Source of the DNA: an uncultured Burkholderiales bacterium
Lineage (GTDB): Bacteria; Pseudomonadota; Gammaproteobacteria; Burkholderiales; Burkholderiaceae_C
NCBI GenBank assembly: GCA_903926695.1
Contig: CAIYKK010000370.1
Coordinates: forward strand, 1-12,546
Length of the DNA stretch: 12,546 bases
Reading direction: 5' to 3'
In this document: positions 6,103 through 12,546 of the stretch, piece after piece
Layout: each line of letters starts with the position of its first letter
How positions within the stretch are numbered: position 1 is the stretch's first letter
The notes under the pieces: generated by a model
What the model was told of the DNA's origin: nothing
The model's database searches: none
The model's input: the letters and a program-made list of their open reading frames with translations, nothing else
Translations under genes and position numbers: made by a program

Positions 6103-7833
6103 TTACGCATTGGTGCAGCCCAACACTTCTTCCAGTGAAGTCATCCCGAGTTTAACTTTGCACAAACCGGACTGGCGCAGGCTTCTGACGCCTTCAACTT
6201 CTGCCTGAGAAGCGATTTCCATGGCGCTGCCATCGCGCAGGACAATGCGCTGAATCTCATCGGAAATCGGCATGACCTGATAAATACCCACCCGGCCCTT
6301 ATAGCCGTTGCTGCATTTGGGGCAGCCCACCGGACGGTAGGGCGTCCAGGAGCCATCAACCTCATCTTCGCTGAACCCCGCATCCATCAGGGCTTCACGC
6401 GGAATGTCGGCTGGCGCCTTGCACAGCGGGCACAGCCTGCGCGCCAGCCGTTGGGCGGTGATCAAGATCACGCTGGAGGCAATGTTGAACGGCGCAATGC
6501 CCATGTTGCGCATACGCGTCAGCGTCGTGGGCGCGTCGTTGGTGTGCAGGGTTGAGAGCACCAAGTGGCCCGTCTGCGCGGCCTTGATGGCGATGTCGGC
6601 CGTTTCAATGTCCCGGATTTCACCGACCATGATGATGTCAGGATCCTGACGCAAGAAAGCCTTGAGCGCCACTGAAAACGTCATGCCCGCTTTGTCATTC
6701 ATGCTGACCTGGTTGACGCCGGGCAGGGTAATTTCAGCCGGATCTTCGGCTGTGGAGATATTCACGCCCGCCGTGTTCAAAATATTCAGGCAGGTGTAGA
6801 GCGACACCGTTTTGCCCGAACCGGTTGGCCCGGTCACCAGCACCATGCCGTAAGGGCGGGAAATAGCTTCCAGCAGGCGCTTTTTTTCTATCGGCTCGTA
6901 GCCCAGCGCATCAATGCCGAGTTTGGCGCTGCTCGGGTCCAGAATACGGATCACGATCTTTTCGCCAAACATGGTGGGCAAGGTGCTGACCCGGAAATCG
7001 ATCACCCGGTCGGGGCCGATTTTCAGCTTCATCTTGCCATCCTGCGGCACGCGTTTTTCGGAAATATCGAGCTTGGAAATCACCTTGATGCGTGCGGCCA
7101 GCTTTTCTCGGATGGCCACGGGCGGCGAGGCGATTTCGCGCAATTCGCCATCGACCCGGAAACGCACGCGGTAATAGTGCTCGAACGGCTCAAAGTGCAA
7201 ATCCGAGGCCCGCATGTTGAAGGCGTCGAGCAGCATTTTTTGCAAAAATCTGACAATGGGCGCATCTTCGACATCGTTCGTCTCGGCCTCATCCTCTTCT
7301 TTTACCTCTTCCACTTCTTCATCAAAAACAAATTCTCCGCCCCCGCTGCCCTGCAGCGCTTCGGTCGCCGTGGTGCCAGACGCTTCAAGCAGTCTGGAAA
7401 GCTTGTCGTACTCGGCAATCACCCAATCCACGCCGAGCTGGGTGGAGAACTTGATTTTTTCGGCGGCCTCCTGGTCTGACGGGTCCGCCGTGGCCACCAC
7501 CAGACGGTTGTTGCGCTTGCCCAGCACCACAACCCGGTACGCCTGGCATATCTTGAAATCGATCAGGTCTTTGGGCAGGCGGAGCGGGTCCACCGCGTTG
7601 AGGTCCAGCAAAGGCGCCGCAAACGAAATGGACATGATGTGCGCCAGATCGGAGGCAGACACCGCGCCCGAGCCGGTCAGTTCGGCAATAAAACTGGTGC
7701 GCCCCATTTGCGCCTTGCGAAAAATCTCTTCGGCGGCCTTTTGACCCAGTTTGTTGGCAAACACCAGCGCGCGGCCCAGACCGGGCAGCGCTGCAGAAGG
7801 CAAAGAATTGTTGGCAATGTCGATAGCGGCCAT
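6103..7833 (-). CDS. pilB: Type IV pilus assembly ATPase PilB
   Basis: Cytoplasmic hexameric ATPase that powers pilus extension. The 576-residue protein has an N-terminal MshEN/T2SSE-N region (about 40-150), an acidic linker (167-190, very Glu/Asp-rich), then the GspE/PilB core. Walker A is GPTGSGKT at 335-342. The Asp box is AEDPAEI at 362-368, where Ala replaces the more usual Val before EDP. Walker B is DIIMVGEIRD around 399-408, and the His box is GHLVLSTLHTND at 422-433. The zinc tetracysteine is C468-x2-C471 and C504-x2-C507, present in PilB/GspE but absent from retraction ATPases. The ATG at 7833 has no strong ribosome binding site. It heads the pilBCD run and is 203 bases from gspC. 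GspE is the alternative, but pilC and pilD context and length favour PilB. Confidence 0.95.
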   Translation of the reverse strand: MAAIDIANNSLPSAALPGLGRALVFANKLGQKAAEEIFRKAQMGRTSFIAELTGSGAVSASDLAHIMSISFAAPLLDLNAVDPLRLPKDLIDFKICQAYRVVVLGKRNNRLVVATADPSDQEAAEKIKFSTQLGVDWVIAEYDKLSRLLEASGTTATEALQGSGGGEFVFDEEVEEVKEEDEAETNDVEDAPIVRFLQKMLLDAFNMRASDLHFEPFEHYYRVRFRVDGELREIASPPVAIREKLAARIKVISKLDISEKRVPQDGKMKLKIGPDRVIDFRVSTLPTMFGEKIVIRILDPSSAKLGIDALGYEPIEKKRLLEAISRPYGMVLVTGPTGSGKTVSLYTCLNILNTAGVNISTAEDPAEITLPGVNQVSMNDKAGMTFSVALKAFLRQDPDIIMVGEIRDIETADIAIKAAQTGHLVLSTLHTNDAPTTLTRMRNMGIAPFNIASSVILITAQRLARRLCPLCKAPADIPREALMDAGFSEDEVDGSWTPYRPVGCPKCSNGYKGRVGIYQVMPISDEIQRIVLRDGSAMEIASQAEVEGVRSLRQSGLCKVKLGMTSLEEVLGCTNA

Positions 7834-8036
7834 AGTTTTCAGCGGTTAACTCAAAAAGGCATCATTGCCCGTTTAATGACAAGGTGTAAATCAGGAAACA
7901 TCCCTAGAGGGAGTCGGCGTGGAAATTGGACGCAAAACGCAGCAAAAACTCCGAGTGCCATTGCAGAAAAACTCACTGTCCAGCCCCCGGCAGCGCTGCG
8001 GATGAACGGTGAAATAGGCTGTTTTTTGGCATGGAG
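7834..8036. promoter_or_regulatory. Gene-free stretch between gspC and pilB
   Basis: These 203 bases separate the gspC stop from the pilB start, both on the minus strand, and are the longest non-coding stretch here. They probably hold the gspC 3' end and the pilB operon promoter. AAAAACTC occurs twice, at 7944-7951 and 7967-7974, in the same orientation and 23 bases apart. There are short palindromes GCAGCGCTGC (about 7990-8000) and CCCTAGAGGG (about 7902-7911). I could not place a convincing -35/-10 pair. There is no ORF of note and no clear terminator. Confidence 0.4.
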
Positions 8037-8489
8037 TCACTCGTCCAGGGGCGGCAATTCGAGCGTCACCGTGGCGGCACCGGCTACGCCGGAGGACAGC
8101 ACGGCGCGGCGCCCCGTGACCGACTGCAGCACCATGCCGCCTTCGAGCTGCGCGCCCACGCGAAACGGGCGGGCCTCCTGGCCGTCAATGGAAATCAGGG
8201 CGGCGCCGCCCTCGGAGCCTCTGGCGGCCACGCCCACCAGCGCATAGCGGCTGGCAGCGGGAGCCTCCCCGGCGGCAGTCGCCGGAGCAGCCAGACCGCC
8301 ACCCAAAGCCCGAGCAACGGCCTTGAGTCCGCCAGGGTGCGCCCAGTCTGCGGCCAGCGCCGGGATGGCCGTTGGCGCCGAAGCGCTCCAGCCCTTGAGG
8401 CCCCAGTAGGCCACGCTGGCAGCGGCTAACGCAGCGACTGCGAATGTCACAATCCTGGACAACCATAAGCGATAGGCATCAGTCTGCAT
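8037..8489 (-). CDS. gspC: Type II secretion inner-membrane protein GspC, short form
   Basis: Bitopic inner-membrane protein that links the secretion platform to the outer-membrane secretin GspD through its periplasmic HR domain. The 150-residue protein has a short cytoplasmic N-terminus, one TM helix (about 12-31), an Ala/Gly-rich linker (35-80), and an HR domain (about 82-147). The HR pattern includes YALVGVAARG, ALISIDGQEARPFRVG and GMVLQSV. There is no C-terminal PDZ or coiled-coil domain; short versions of this kind are known. It points away from the other gsp genes: its ATG lies only 9 or 24 bases from the gspG start, on the opposite strand. gspD, usually its partner gene, is not adjacent. 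Confidence 0.85.
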   Translation of the reverse strand: MQTDAYRLWLSRIVTFAVAALAAASVAYWGLKGWSASAPTAIPALAADWAHPGGLKAVARALGGGLAAPATAAGEAPAASRYALVGVAARGSEGGAALISIDGQEARPFRVGAQLEGGMVLQSVTGRRAVLSSGVAGAATVTLELPPLDE

Positions 8490-8513
8490 GGCAAGATTAT
8501 GATTGAAACGACC

Positions 8514-8963
8514 ATGAATACACGAACTTCCTTCCTCCCGTCTGCACGGCGCCGCATTTCAGCGGGTTTTACCCTGATTGAACTGATGGTGGTGCTGGTG
8601 ATCATCGGCGTGCTGGCCGCGCTGATCGTGCCCAGCGTGCTGGACCGCGCCGACGATGCCCGCGCCACCGCCGCCAAAACAGACGTGAACAACCTGATGC
8701 AGGCGCTCAAACTCTACAGGCTGGACAACCAGCGCTACCCGACAGCCGCGCAAGGCCTGAACGCCCTGCTGGTGAAGCCCACCACCGGCCCGGTGCCCGC
8801 CAACTGGAAAACCTACCTGGACAAGCTGCCCAACGACCCCTGGGGCCGCCCCTACCAGTACCTCAACCCCGGCGTCAAGGGCGAGATTGACGTGATGTCT
8901 TTTGGCGCCGACGGGCAAGCAGGCGGCGAGGGCAAAAATGCAGATATCGGCAGCTGGGACTGA
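8514..8963 (+). CDS. gspG: Type II secretion major pseudopilin GspG
   Basis: Main subunit of the periplasmic pseudopilus that drives substrates through the secretin. The 149-residue form has an 18-residue basic leader ending in Gly, then FTLIELMVVLVIIGVLAALIVP with Phe at +1 and the conserved Glu at +5, cleavable by PilD. The C-terminal part has the GspG calcium-site region, with DPWGRPYQYLNPG, EIDVMSFGADG and GGEGKNADIGSWD. It starts here at ATG 8514; ATG 8499 would add five residues and give a 23-residue leader. Neither has a strong ribosome binding site (AAGA lies just before 8499). It is the first gene of gspGHIJKL and overlaps gspH by 26 bases. Confidence 0.95.
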   Translation: MNTRTSFLPSARRRISAGFTLIELMVVLVIIGVLAALIVPSVLDRADDARATAAKTDVNNLMQALKLYRLDNQRYPTAAQGLNALLVKPTTGPVPANWKTYLDKLPNDPWGRPYQYLNPGVKGEIDVMSFGADGQAGGEGKNADIGSWD

Positions 8964-9435
8964 CAGTGCTGCCCTCCCGCTGATCCGCCCCCGGCGCGCC
9001 AGCGGCTTTACGCTGCTGGAGTTGCTGATCGTCGTGGCCATCATGGCCATCGCCACCGCCGGTGTCGGTTTCAGCCTGCGCCCCAGTTCCGCCACTTCAC
9101 TGGAGCGCGAGGCGCAGCGGCTGGCGGCGCTGCTCGAATCGGGCCGGGCGCAGTCGCGCATGACGGCCACTCCGGTGCGCTGGCGGCCCACGGCCACAGG
9201 CTTTGCCTTCGAGGGGCTGACCGGCCCCGACAATCTTCCGTCGAACTGGCTTGACGCCGACGTGCAGGCGGCAAGCGCAGGCAGCATCCTGCTCGGGCCG
9301 GAGCCTGTCATCGGGCCGCAGCAGGTTCGCCTCGTGTCGATTTCCGAGCCAACGCGCGGCCTGACCGTGGCCACCGATGGCGTGCGGCCATTTTCAGTGC
9401 TCCCCGATGAGGCGGCGGCGTCCGCAGCGCCATGA
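8938..9435 (+). CDS. gspH: Type II secretion minor pseudopilin GspH
   Basis: Minor pseudopilin near the tip of the pseudopilus. The 165-residue form has a 23-residue leader with RPRRASG before the cleavage site, then FTLLELLIVVAIMAIATAGVG with Glu at +5. A beta-rich C-terminal domain typical of GspH/FimT follows. The start chosen is ATG 8938, with GAGGG upstream at good spacing, inside the last 26 bases of gspG. A TTG at 8902 would extend it by 12 residues, deeper into gspG, with no leader benefit. Its stop overlaps the gspI ATG (ATGA), so translation is probably coupled. Confidence 0.9.
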   Translation: MQISAAGTDSAALPLIRPRRASGFTLLELLIVVAIMAIATAGVGFSLRPSSATSLEREAQRLAALLESGRAQSRMTATPVRWRPTATGFAFEGLTGPDNLPSNWLDADVQAASAGSILLGPEPVIGPQQVRLVSISEPTRGLTVATDGVRPFSVLPDEAAASAAP

Positions 9436-9860
9436 CGCAGCCCTGCGCTGGCGGGCGACGCTGCCCCAAAAAATCCCCGCACGGCACGGACACCGCCTGC
9501 CGGGCATCCAAATTGCGCGGCTTCACGCTGGTTGAAGTCCTGGTCGCGCTGGCCATCGTTGCCATCGCGCTGGCGGCGGGGGTGCGCGCCACCGCCTCCG
9601 TCATGCGCAATGCCGAGCGCCAGACCGATCTGCTGCTGGCCCATCTGTGCGCCAGCAACGCGCTGATCAACGTGCGCCTGTCGCGCCAGATGCCCGCCGT
9701 GGGCGACAACACGACCGCGTGCGAGCAGGCCGGGCGCAGTCTGGCCGTCAGGCTGTGGGTCCAGCCCACGCCCAACCCCAATTTCATGCGCGTCGAAGCG
9801 CAGGTGTTTGACGGCCAGGCGCGGCTGCTGAACCTGTCCACCGTGGTGGGGCGCTATTGA
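9432..9860 (+). CDS. gspI: Type II secretion minor pseudopilin GspI
   Basis: Minor pseudopilin that forms the tip complex with GspJ and GspK. The 142-residue product shows the prepilin motif RG/FTLVEVLVALAIVAIALAAG (cleavage after residue 30, Glu at +5), then the short GspI globular domain including AVRLWVQPTPNPNFMRVEAQV. The leader of 30 residues is long and carries three cysteines (5, 11 and 23). The only in-frame alternative start before the motif is a TTG at codon 28, which would leave just three leader residues. The ATG overlaps the gspH stop, and no ribosome binding site is well placed, pointing to coupled translation. gspJ follows after one base. Confidence 0.9.
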   Translation: MTQPCAGGRRCPKKSPHGTDTACRASKLRGFTLVEVLVALAIVAIALAAGVRATASVMRNAERQTDLLLAHLCASNALINVRLSRQMPAVGDNTTACEQAGRSLAVRLWVQPTPNPNFMRVEAQVFDGQARLLNLSTVVGRY

Positions 9861-9861
9861 C

Positions 9862-10611
9862 ATGGCTTTTACAGTGATCTCTTCGCGCCCGGCACGCGGC
9901 TTTACGCTGATCGAGTTGCTGGTGGCCGTGGCCGCGATGGCGCTGATGGCGGGCCTGAGCTGGCGCGGCCTGGACGGCATGGTGCGGGCGCAAACGCAGA
10001 CACAGCAGCGCACCGACGCCGTACTCACTCTGCAAGCCGGGCTGGCGCAGTGGAACGCCGATCTGGACGCGCTGCTACCGCTGCCCAACACCCGCACGCT
10101 CGACTGGGACGGGCGCGGCCTGCGCATCGTGCGCCGCAGCACAGCCGCACCCGGCAGCGGGGCGCTGGTCGTGGCTTGGGCGCGGCGCAACGTCAACGGC
10201 ACCGGCCAGTGGCTGCGCTGGCAGTCGCCGCCGCAGTTCACCCGTGGCGGGCTGCAGGACGCCTGGAGCCGCGCCGCCCAGTGGGCGCAAAACCCCGGTG
10301 ACGAAGAAAAACGCTACGAAGTGCGCATTGCCGCACTGGAACAGTGGCAGATTTTTTATTTCCGTGGCAACGCGTGGAGCAACCCGCTGTCCAGCGACAA
10401 CGCCGCGCCCGCCGCCCCGGTCACGCCTGCAGCGCCTGCCGCATCCGCCGCGTCCGCCGCCCACGGCGCCGAGGAGGCCGCCGCACTCAACGCCGAGCAG
10501 CCCCTGCCCGATGGCATCCGGCTGGTGCTAACCCTGCCGCCGGGCGAAGCGATCAATGGCAATCTGACGCTGGACTGGATGCGCCCGGCGCTGGAACGGG
10601 GAAAATCATGA
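9862..10611 (+). CDS. gspJ: Type II secretion minor pseudopilin GspJ
   Basis: Minor pseudopilin of the tip complex with GspI and GspK. The 249-residue protein has a 13-residue leader ending RPARG, then FTLIELLVAVAAMALMAGLSWRG with Glu at +5. A GspJ-type globular domain follows, including QQRTDAVLTLQAGLAQWNADLDAL and the late LPDGIRLVLTLPPG strand. Between these, residues 181-212 are an Ala/Pro-rich low-complexity segment that interrupts the domain between two conserved beta parts; typical GspJ is nearer 200 residues. The reading frame stays open throughout. The ATG is one base after gspI, and the stop overlaps the gspK ATG (ATGA). Confidence 0.93.
   Translation: MAFTVISSRPARGFTLIELLVAVAAMALMAGLSWRGLDGMVRAQTQTQQRTDAVLTLQAGLAQWNADLDALLPLPNTRTLDWDGRGLRIVRRSTAAPGSGALVVAWARRNVNGTGQWLRWQSPPQFTRGGLQDAWSRAAQWAQNPGDEEKRYEVRIAALEQWQIFYFRGNAWSNPLSSDNAAPAAPVTPAAPAASAASAAHGAEEAAALNAEQPLPDGIRLVLTLPPGEAINGNLTLDWMRPALERGKS
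10402..10497 (+). repeat. Ala/Pro-rich low-complexity insert within gspJ
   Basis: Codons 181-212 of gspJ encode mostly Ala with Pro and Ser, then Gly, Glu and Ala. The DNA is a run of GCC/GCG/GCA codons with short imperfect GCCGC- and CCTGC-type repeats. Such stretches grow or shrink easily by replication slippage. The insert adds a flexible loop rather than a fold and lies just before the conserved final strand of the GspJ domain. Confidence 0.6.
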
Positions 10612-11582
10612 AGTGCGGCGCTGCAACTGTCCGCGCTCAAGCGGGCGCGGCACTGCTGATGGCCATGCTCACCGTGGCACTGGTGGCGAGTCTGGCCGCT
10701 GGTGCCTTGTGGCAACAGTGGCGCAGCGTGGAGGTCGAAACCGCCGAGCGCGCCCGCGTGCAATCGCTGTGGGTGCTCACCGGCGCGCTCGACTGGGCGC
10801 GCCTGATCCTGCGCGAAGACGCCCGCTCGGGCGGGGCCGATCATCTGGCCGAGCCTTGGGCCGTGCCGCTGGCCGAAGCGCGGCTGTCCACATTTCTAGC
10901 CGCCGACAAGACCTCCACCAGCGATGACGACAGCGCCTCGCAAGCCTTCCTGTCGGGACTGATCACCGACCTGCAGTCGCGCCTGAACGTGACCAATTTG
11001 ATCGAAGCCGACAAAGTCTCCGAGCCTTCGCAGCGCGCCTTTGCCAAGCTATTTGAGCGGCTCGGCCTGCCGCCGGGCGAACTCACCGCGCTGACTGAAA
11101 ACCTGCGCCAGGCGCTCAACACAAACCCCGACAATCCCGCGCCCCAGGCGCCGCTGCTGCCGCAGCGCGTGGACCAGCTGGTCTGGCTGGGGCTGTCGCC
11201 GGGCACGCTGGCGGTACTGCGGCCCTACATCACGCTGCTGCCGGTGCGCACGCCCGTTAACCTCAACACCGCCAGCGCCACCGTGCTGTATGCCTGCATC
11301 CCGTCGCTGGACATGGCGCTGGCCCAGCGGCTGGTGAGCGCCCGCCAGAACGCCCACTTTCGCAGTCTGGCCGATGCGGCGGCGCTGATCGGCCAGACCA
11401 CCAGCCCGCTCAACGAAACGCTGCACAGCGTGAACACCAATTTTCTGGAGATTCAGGGACGGCTGCGGCTGGACCAGACCGTGATCGAAGAGCGCTCCGT
11501 GGTCCAGCGCGACGGGCTCAGCGTCAAAACCCTGTGGCGCGAGCGAGGTAACCAGGGGGATCAAACCGCCCCCCTACAATGA
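10608..11582 (+). CDS. gspK: Type II secretion minor pseudopilin GspK
   Basis: Largest minor pseudopilin, placed at the pseudopilus tip. The 324-residue product has a 13-residue leader ending QAG, followed by AALLMAMLTVALVASLAAGAL. Position +5 is Met rather than Glu, which is normal for GspK. The usual LQSRLNVTNLIE segment follows around residue 125, then the large alpha-helical domain. The VNLNTASATVLYACIPSLDMALAQRLVSARQ region near 220-250 resembles the helix-hairpin-helix-like repeat of this family. The start is ATG 10608, which overlaps the gspJ stop. The frame is open upstream to 10344, but that part is antisense-free overlap with gspJ and lacks pseudopilin features. The end overlaps the gspL start. 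Confidence 0.95.
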   Translation: MKCGAATVRAQAGAALLMAMLTVALVASLAAGALWQQWRSVEVETAERARVQSLWVLTGALDWARLILREDARSGGADHLAEPWAVPLAEARLSTFLAADKTSTSDDDSASQAFLSGLITDLQSRLNVTNLIEADKVSEPSQRAFAKLFERLGLPPGELTALTENLRQALNTNPDNPAPQAPLLPQRVDQLVWLGLSPGTLAVLRPYITLLPVRTPVNLNTASATVLYACIPSLDMALAQRLVSARQNAHFRSLADAAALIGQTTSPLNETLHSVNTNFLEIQGRLRLDQTVIEERSVVQRDGLSVKTLWRERGNQGDQTAPLQ

Positions 11583-12546
11583 CCAGCCAACCCATGACCA
11601 GCCTGATTCTCATCCTTCCCCGCACGCTTCCGACGGCGGCCACTCTCTGCGATGGTCTGCTGACCGGTGACGCCAGCGCCGCCGTGCGCCTCGTCCAGAC
11701 CACGCTGGCCCTGTTGCCCGCGCCCGGCCTGGAAACGGTGGTCGTGGTGCCCGCCGCGCAGTTGTCGTGGCACCAGATTGAATTGCCCCAAGGCGCGCTC
11801 AAAGGCAACGCCAGCCGTCTGCGGGCGGTGCTCGACGGCCTGCTCGAAGAGCGCCTGCTCGATGACACGACCCAGCTGCATCTGGCGCTGGAGCCGCAGG
11901 CGCGCGCCGGTCAGCCCGTCTGGATCGCCGCCTGCGACCGCGTCTGGCTCTACGCCTGGCTGACCGCGCTGGAGCAGGCCGGGCGCCCCGCCGCCCGCAT
12001 CGTGCCCGAACTCGCCCCGCCCGCCGCAGACGCGCCCGTCCAGGGTTCATTGCAGGCCGTCGGCAACCCCGGCAACCCCCATCTGCTGCTGGCCGGGCCG
12101 GGCGGCGTCAACATGCTCCCGCTGTCGGCCAGCGCCGCCGCCCTGCTCGCCTGGCCCCAAGAAGCCGATTTGCTGGCCGAGCCCGGCGTCGCCGCCCTGG
12201 CCGAAGACTGTTTCAAGCGCCCCGTCACCCTGCAAAGCGCCGCCGACCGCTGGCTGGCCGCTGCCCAGTCGGGCTGGGATTTGGCGCAGTTTGATTTGCT
12301 GCGCACTCGGCGCACCCGCACGCGCAAGCAGCTTGCCACCTTGGCCTCGGAGTTGCTGGAAGCGCCCCGCTGGCGCGCTGCACGATGGGCCGCCATTGCG
12401 CTGGTCGCCATCAATCTGACCGGCCTGCAAGCCTGGGCCTGGAAACAGGAGTCGGCGCTGGCCGCCAAACGCACAGCCATCCGCGAGACCTTGACGGCGG
12501 CGTTTCCCGACGTGCGCGTGGTGGTCGATGCGCCGGTGCAGATGAA
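11579..12546 (+). CDS. gspL: Type II secretion protein GspL, truncated by window edge
   Basis: Inner-membrane protein that holds the GspE ATPase at the platform through its cytoplasmic domain and contacts GspM through its periplasmic part. The frame is open from ATG 11579 to the right edge, giving about 322 residues without a stop. It shows an Ala/Leu-rich cytoplasmic domain (1-260) containing ETVVVVPAAQLSWHQIELP and a GGWDLAQFDLL-like segment (here SGWDLAQFDLL), then one TM helix at about 265-285. The start of the periplasmic domain follows (VRVVVDAPVQM near the end). The ATG overlaps the gspK TGA (ATGA); a second in-frame ATG at 11594 is an alternative. The order after gspK agrees with GspL, and gspM is expected just beyond the edge. 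Confidence 0.9.
   Translation, partial: MTSQPMTSLILILPRTLPTAATLCDGLLTGDASAAVRLVQTTLALLPAPGLETVVVVPAAQLSWHQIELPQGALKGNASRLRAVLDGLLEERLLDDTTQLHLALEPQARAGQPVWIAACDRVWLYAWLTALEQAGRPAARIVPELAPPAADAPVQGSLQAVGNPGNPHLLLAGPGGVNMLPLSASAAALLAWPQEADLLAEPGVAALAEDCFKRPVTLQSAADRWLAAAQSGWDLAQFDLLRTRRTRTRKQLATLASELLEAPRWRAARWAAIALVAINLTGLQAWAWKQESALAAKRTAIRETLTAAFPDVRVVVDAPVQM

Noticed and set aside
7942..7960. Sigma-54-like promoter before pilB (TGGCAC and TTGC on the minus strand)
   Set aside because: The spacing between the two elements is nine bases instead of about five, so the GG and GC pair is out of register.
8559..10241. A 560-codon open frame on the minus strand across gspG, gspH, gspI and gspJ
   Set aside because: Its composition (Arg/Ala/Gly/Ser/His-rich, no recognisable domain) is what antisense reading of GC-rich genes gives, and the plus strand here encodes four clear pseudopilins with coupled starts.
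10344..10607. Extension of gspK upstream into gspJ
   Set aside because: It is the off-frame reading of gspJ and would place about 88 Arg-rich residues before the pseudopilin leader; ATG 10608 overlaps the gspJ stop in the normal coupled way.
1..12546. CRISPR arrays, insertion sequences, prophage genes, tRNA or rRNA genes
   Set aside because: No regularly spaced repeats, transposase or integrase motifs, or tRNA/rRNA-like sequence were seen; nearly all of the window is conserved housekeeping, pilus and secretion coding sequence.

Overview
The window is a GC-rich (roughly 60-65%) stretch of a beta-proteobacterial chromosome, most likely from Burkholderiales and probably the Comamonadaceae (Polaromonas/Rhodoferax/Acidovorax type). 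This rests on the order prfA-prmC-grxD, on pilB-pilC-pilD followed by coaE-zapD-yacG, and on the protein sequences. The assignment is from recognised families and gene order, not from a database search.

Left part (1-1919, + strand): the C-terminal part of release factor RF1 (prfA), then prmC, whose product methylates the GGQ glutamine of that release factor, then the monothiol glutaredoxin grxD. An imperfect hairpin with a T-run separates prfA from prmC. Several hairpins lie in the prmC-grxD gap.

Middle part (1928-7833, - strand): a small predicted secreted protein convergent with grxD, then, reading against the coordinates from 7833, pilB-pilC-pilD-coaE-zapD-yacG. This run joins the type IV pilus assembly ATPase, inner-membrane platform and prepilin peptidase to CoA synthesis (coaE), a division-ring factor (zapD) and a gyrase-inhibitor zinc protein (yacG). 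Short gaps and a one-base stop/start overlap (pilC-pilD) suggest one long transcript, at least for pilC to coaE.

Right part (8037-12546): type II secretion genes. A short gspC points left. Head-to-head with it, gspG-gspH-gspI-gspJ-gspK-gspL run right with overlapping or almost touching ends; gspL is cut by the window edge. The five pseudopilins and PilD form a plausible functional set, because the prepilin peptidase in the adjacent pil cluster is the only one visible and can process pseudopilins as well as pilins. gspD, gspE, gspF and gspM are not in the window.

I see no transposon, prophage, CRISPR array, tRNA or rRNA, and no evidence for a wholly undescribed system. The points most worth a second look are the tiny gspC/gspG divergent junction, an Ala/Pro-rich insert in GspJ, the long GspI leader peptide, the RNA-hairpin candidates around prmC/grxD, and the small secreted protein. 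The longest gene-free stretch is 7834-8036 (203 bases).
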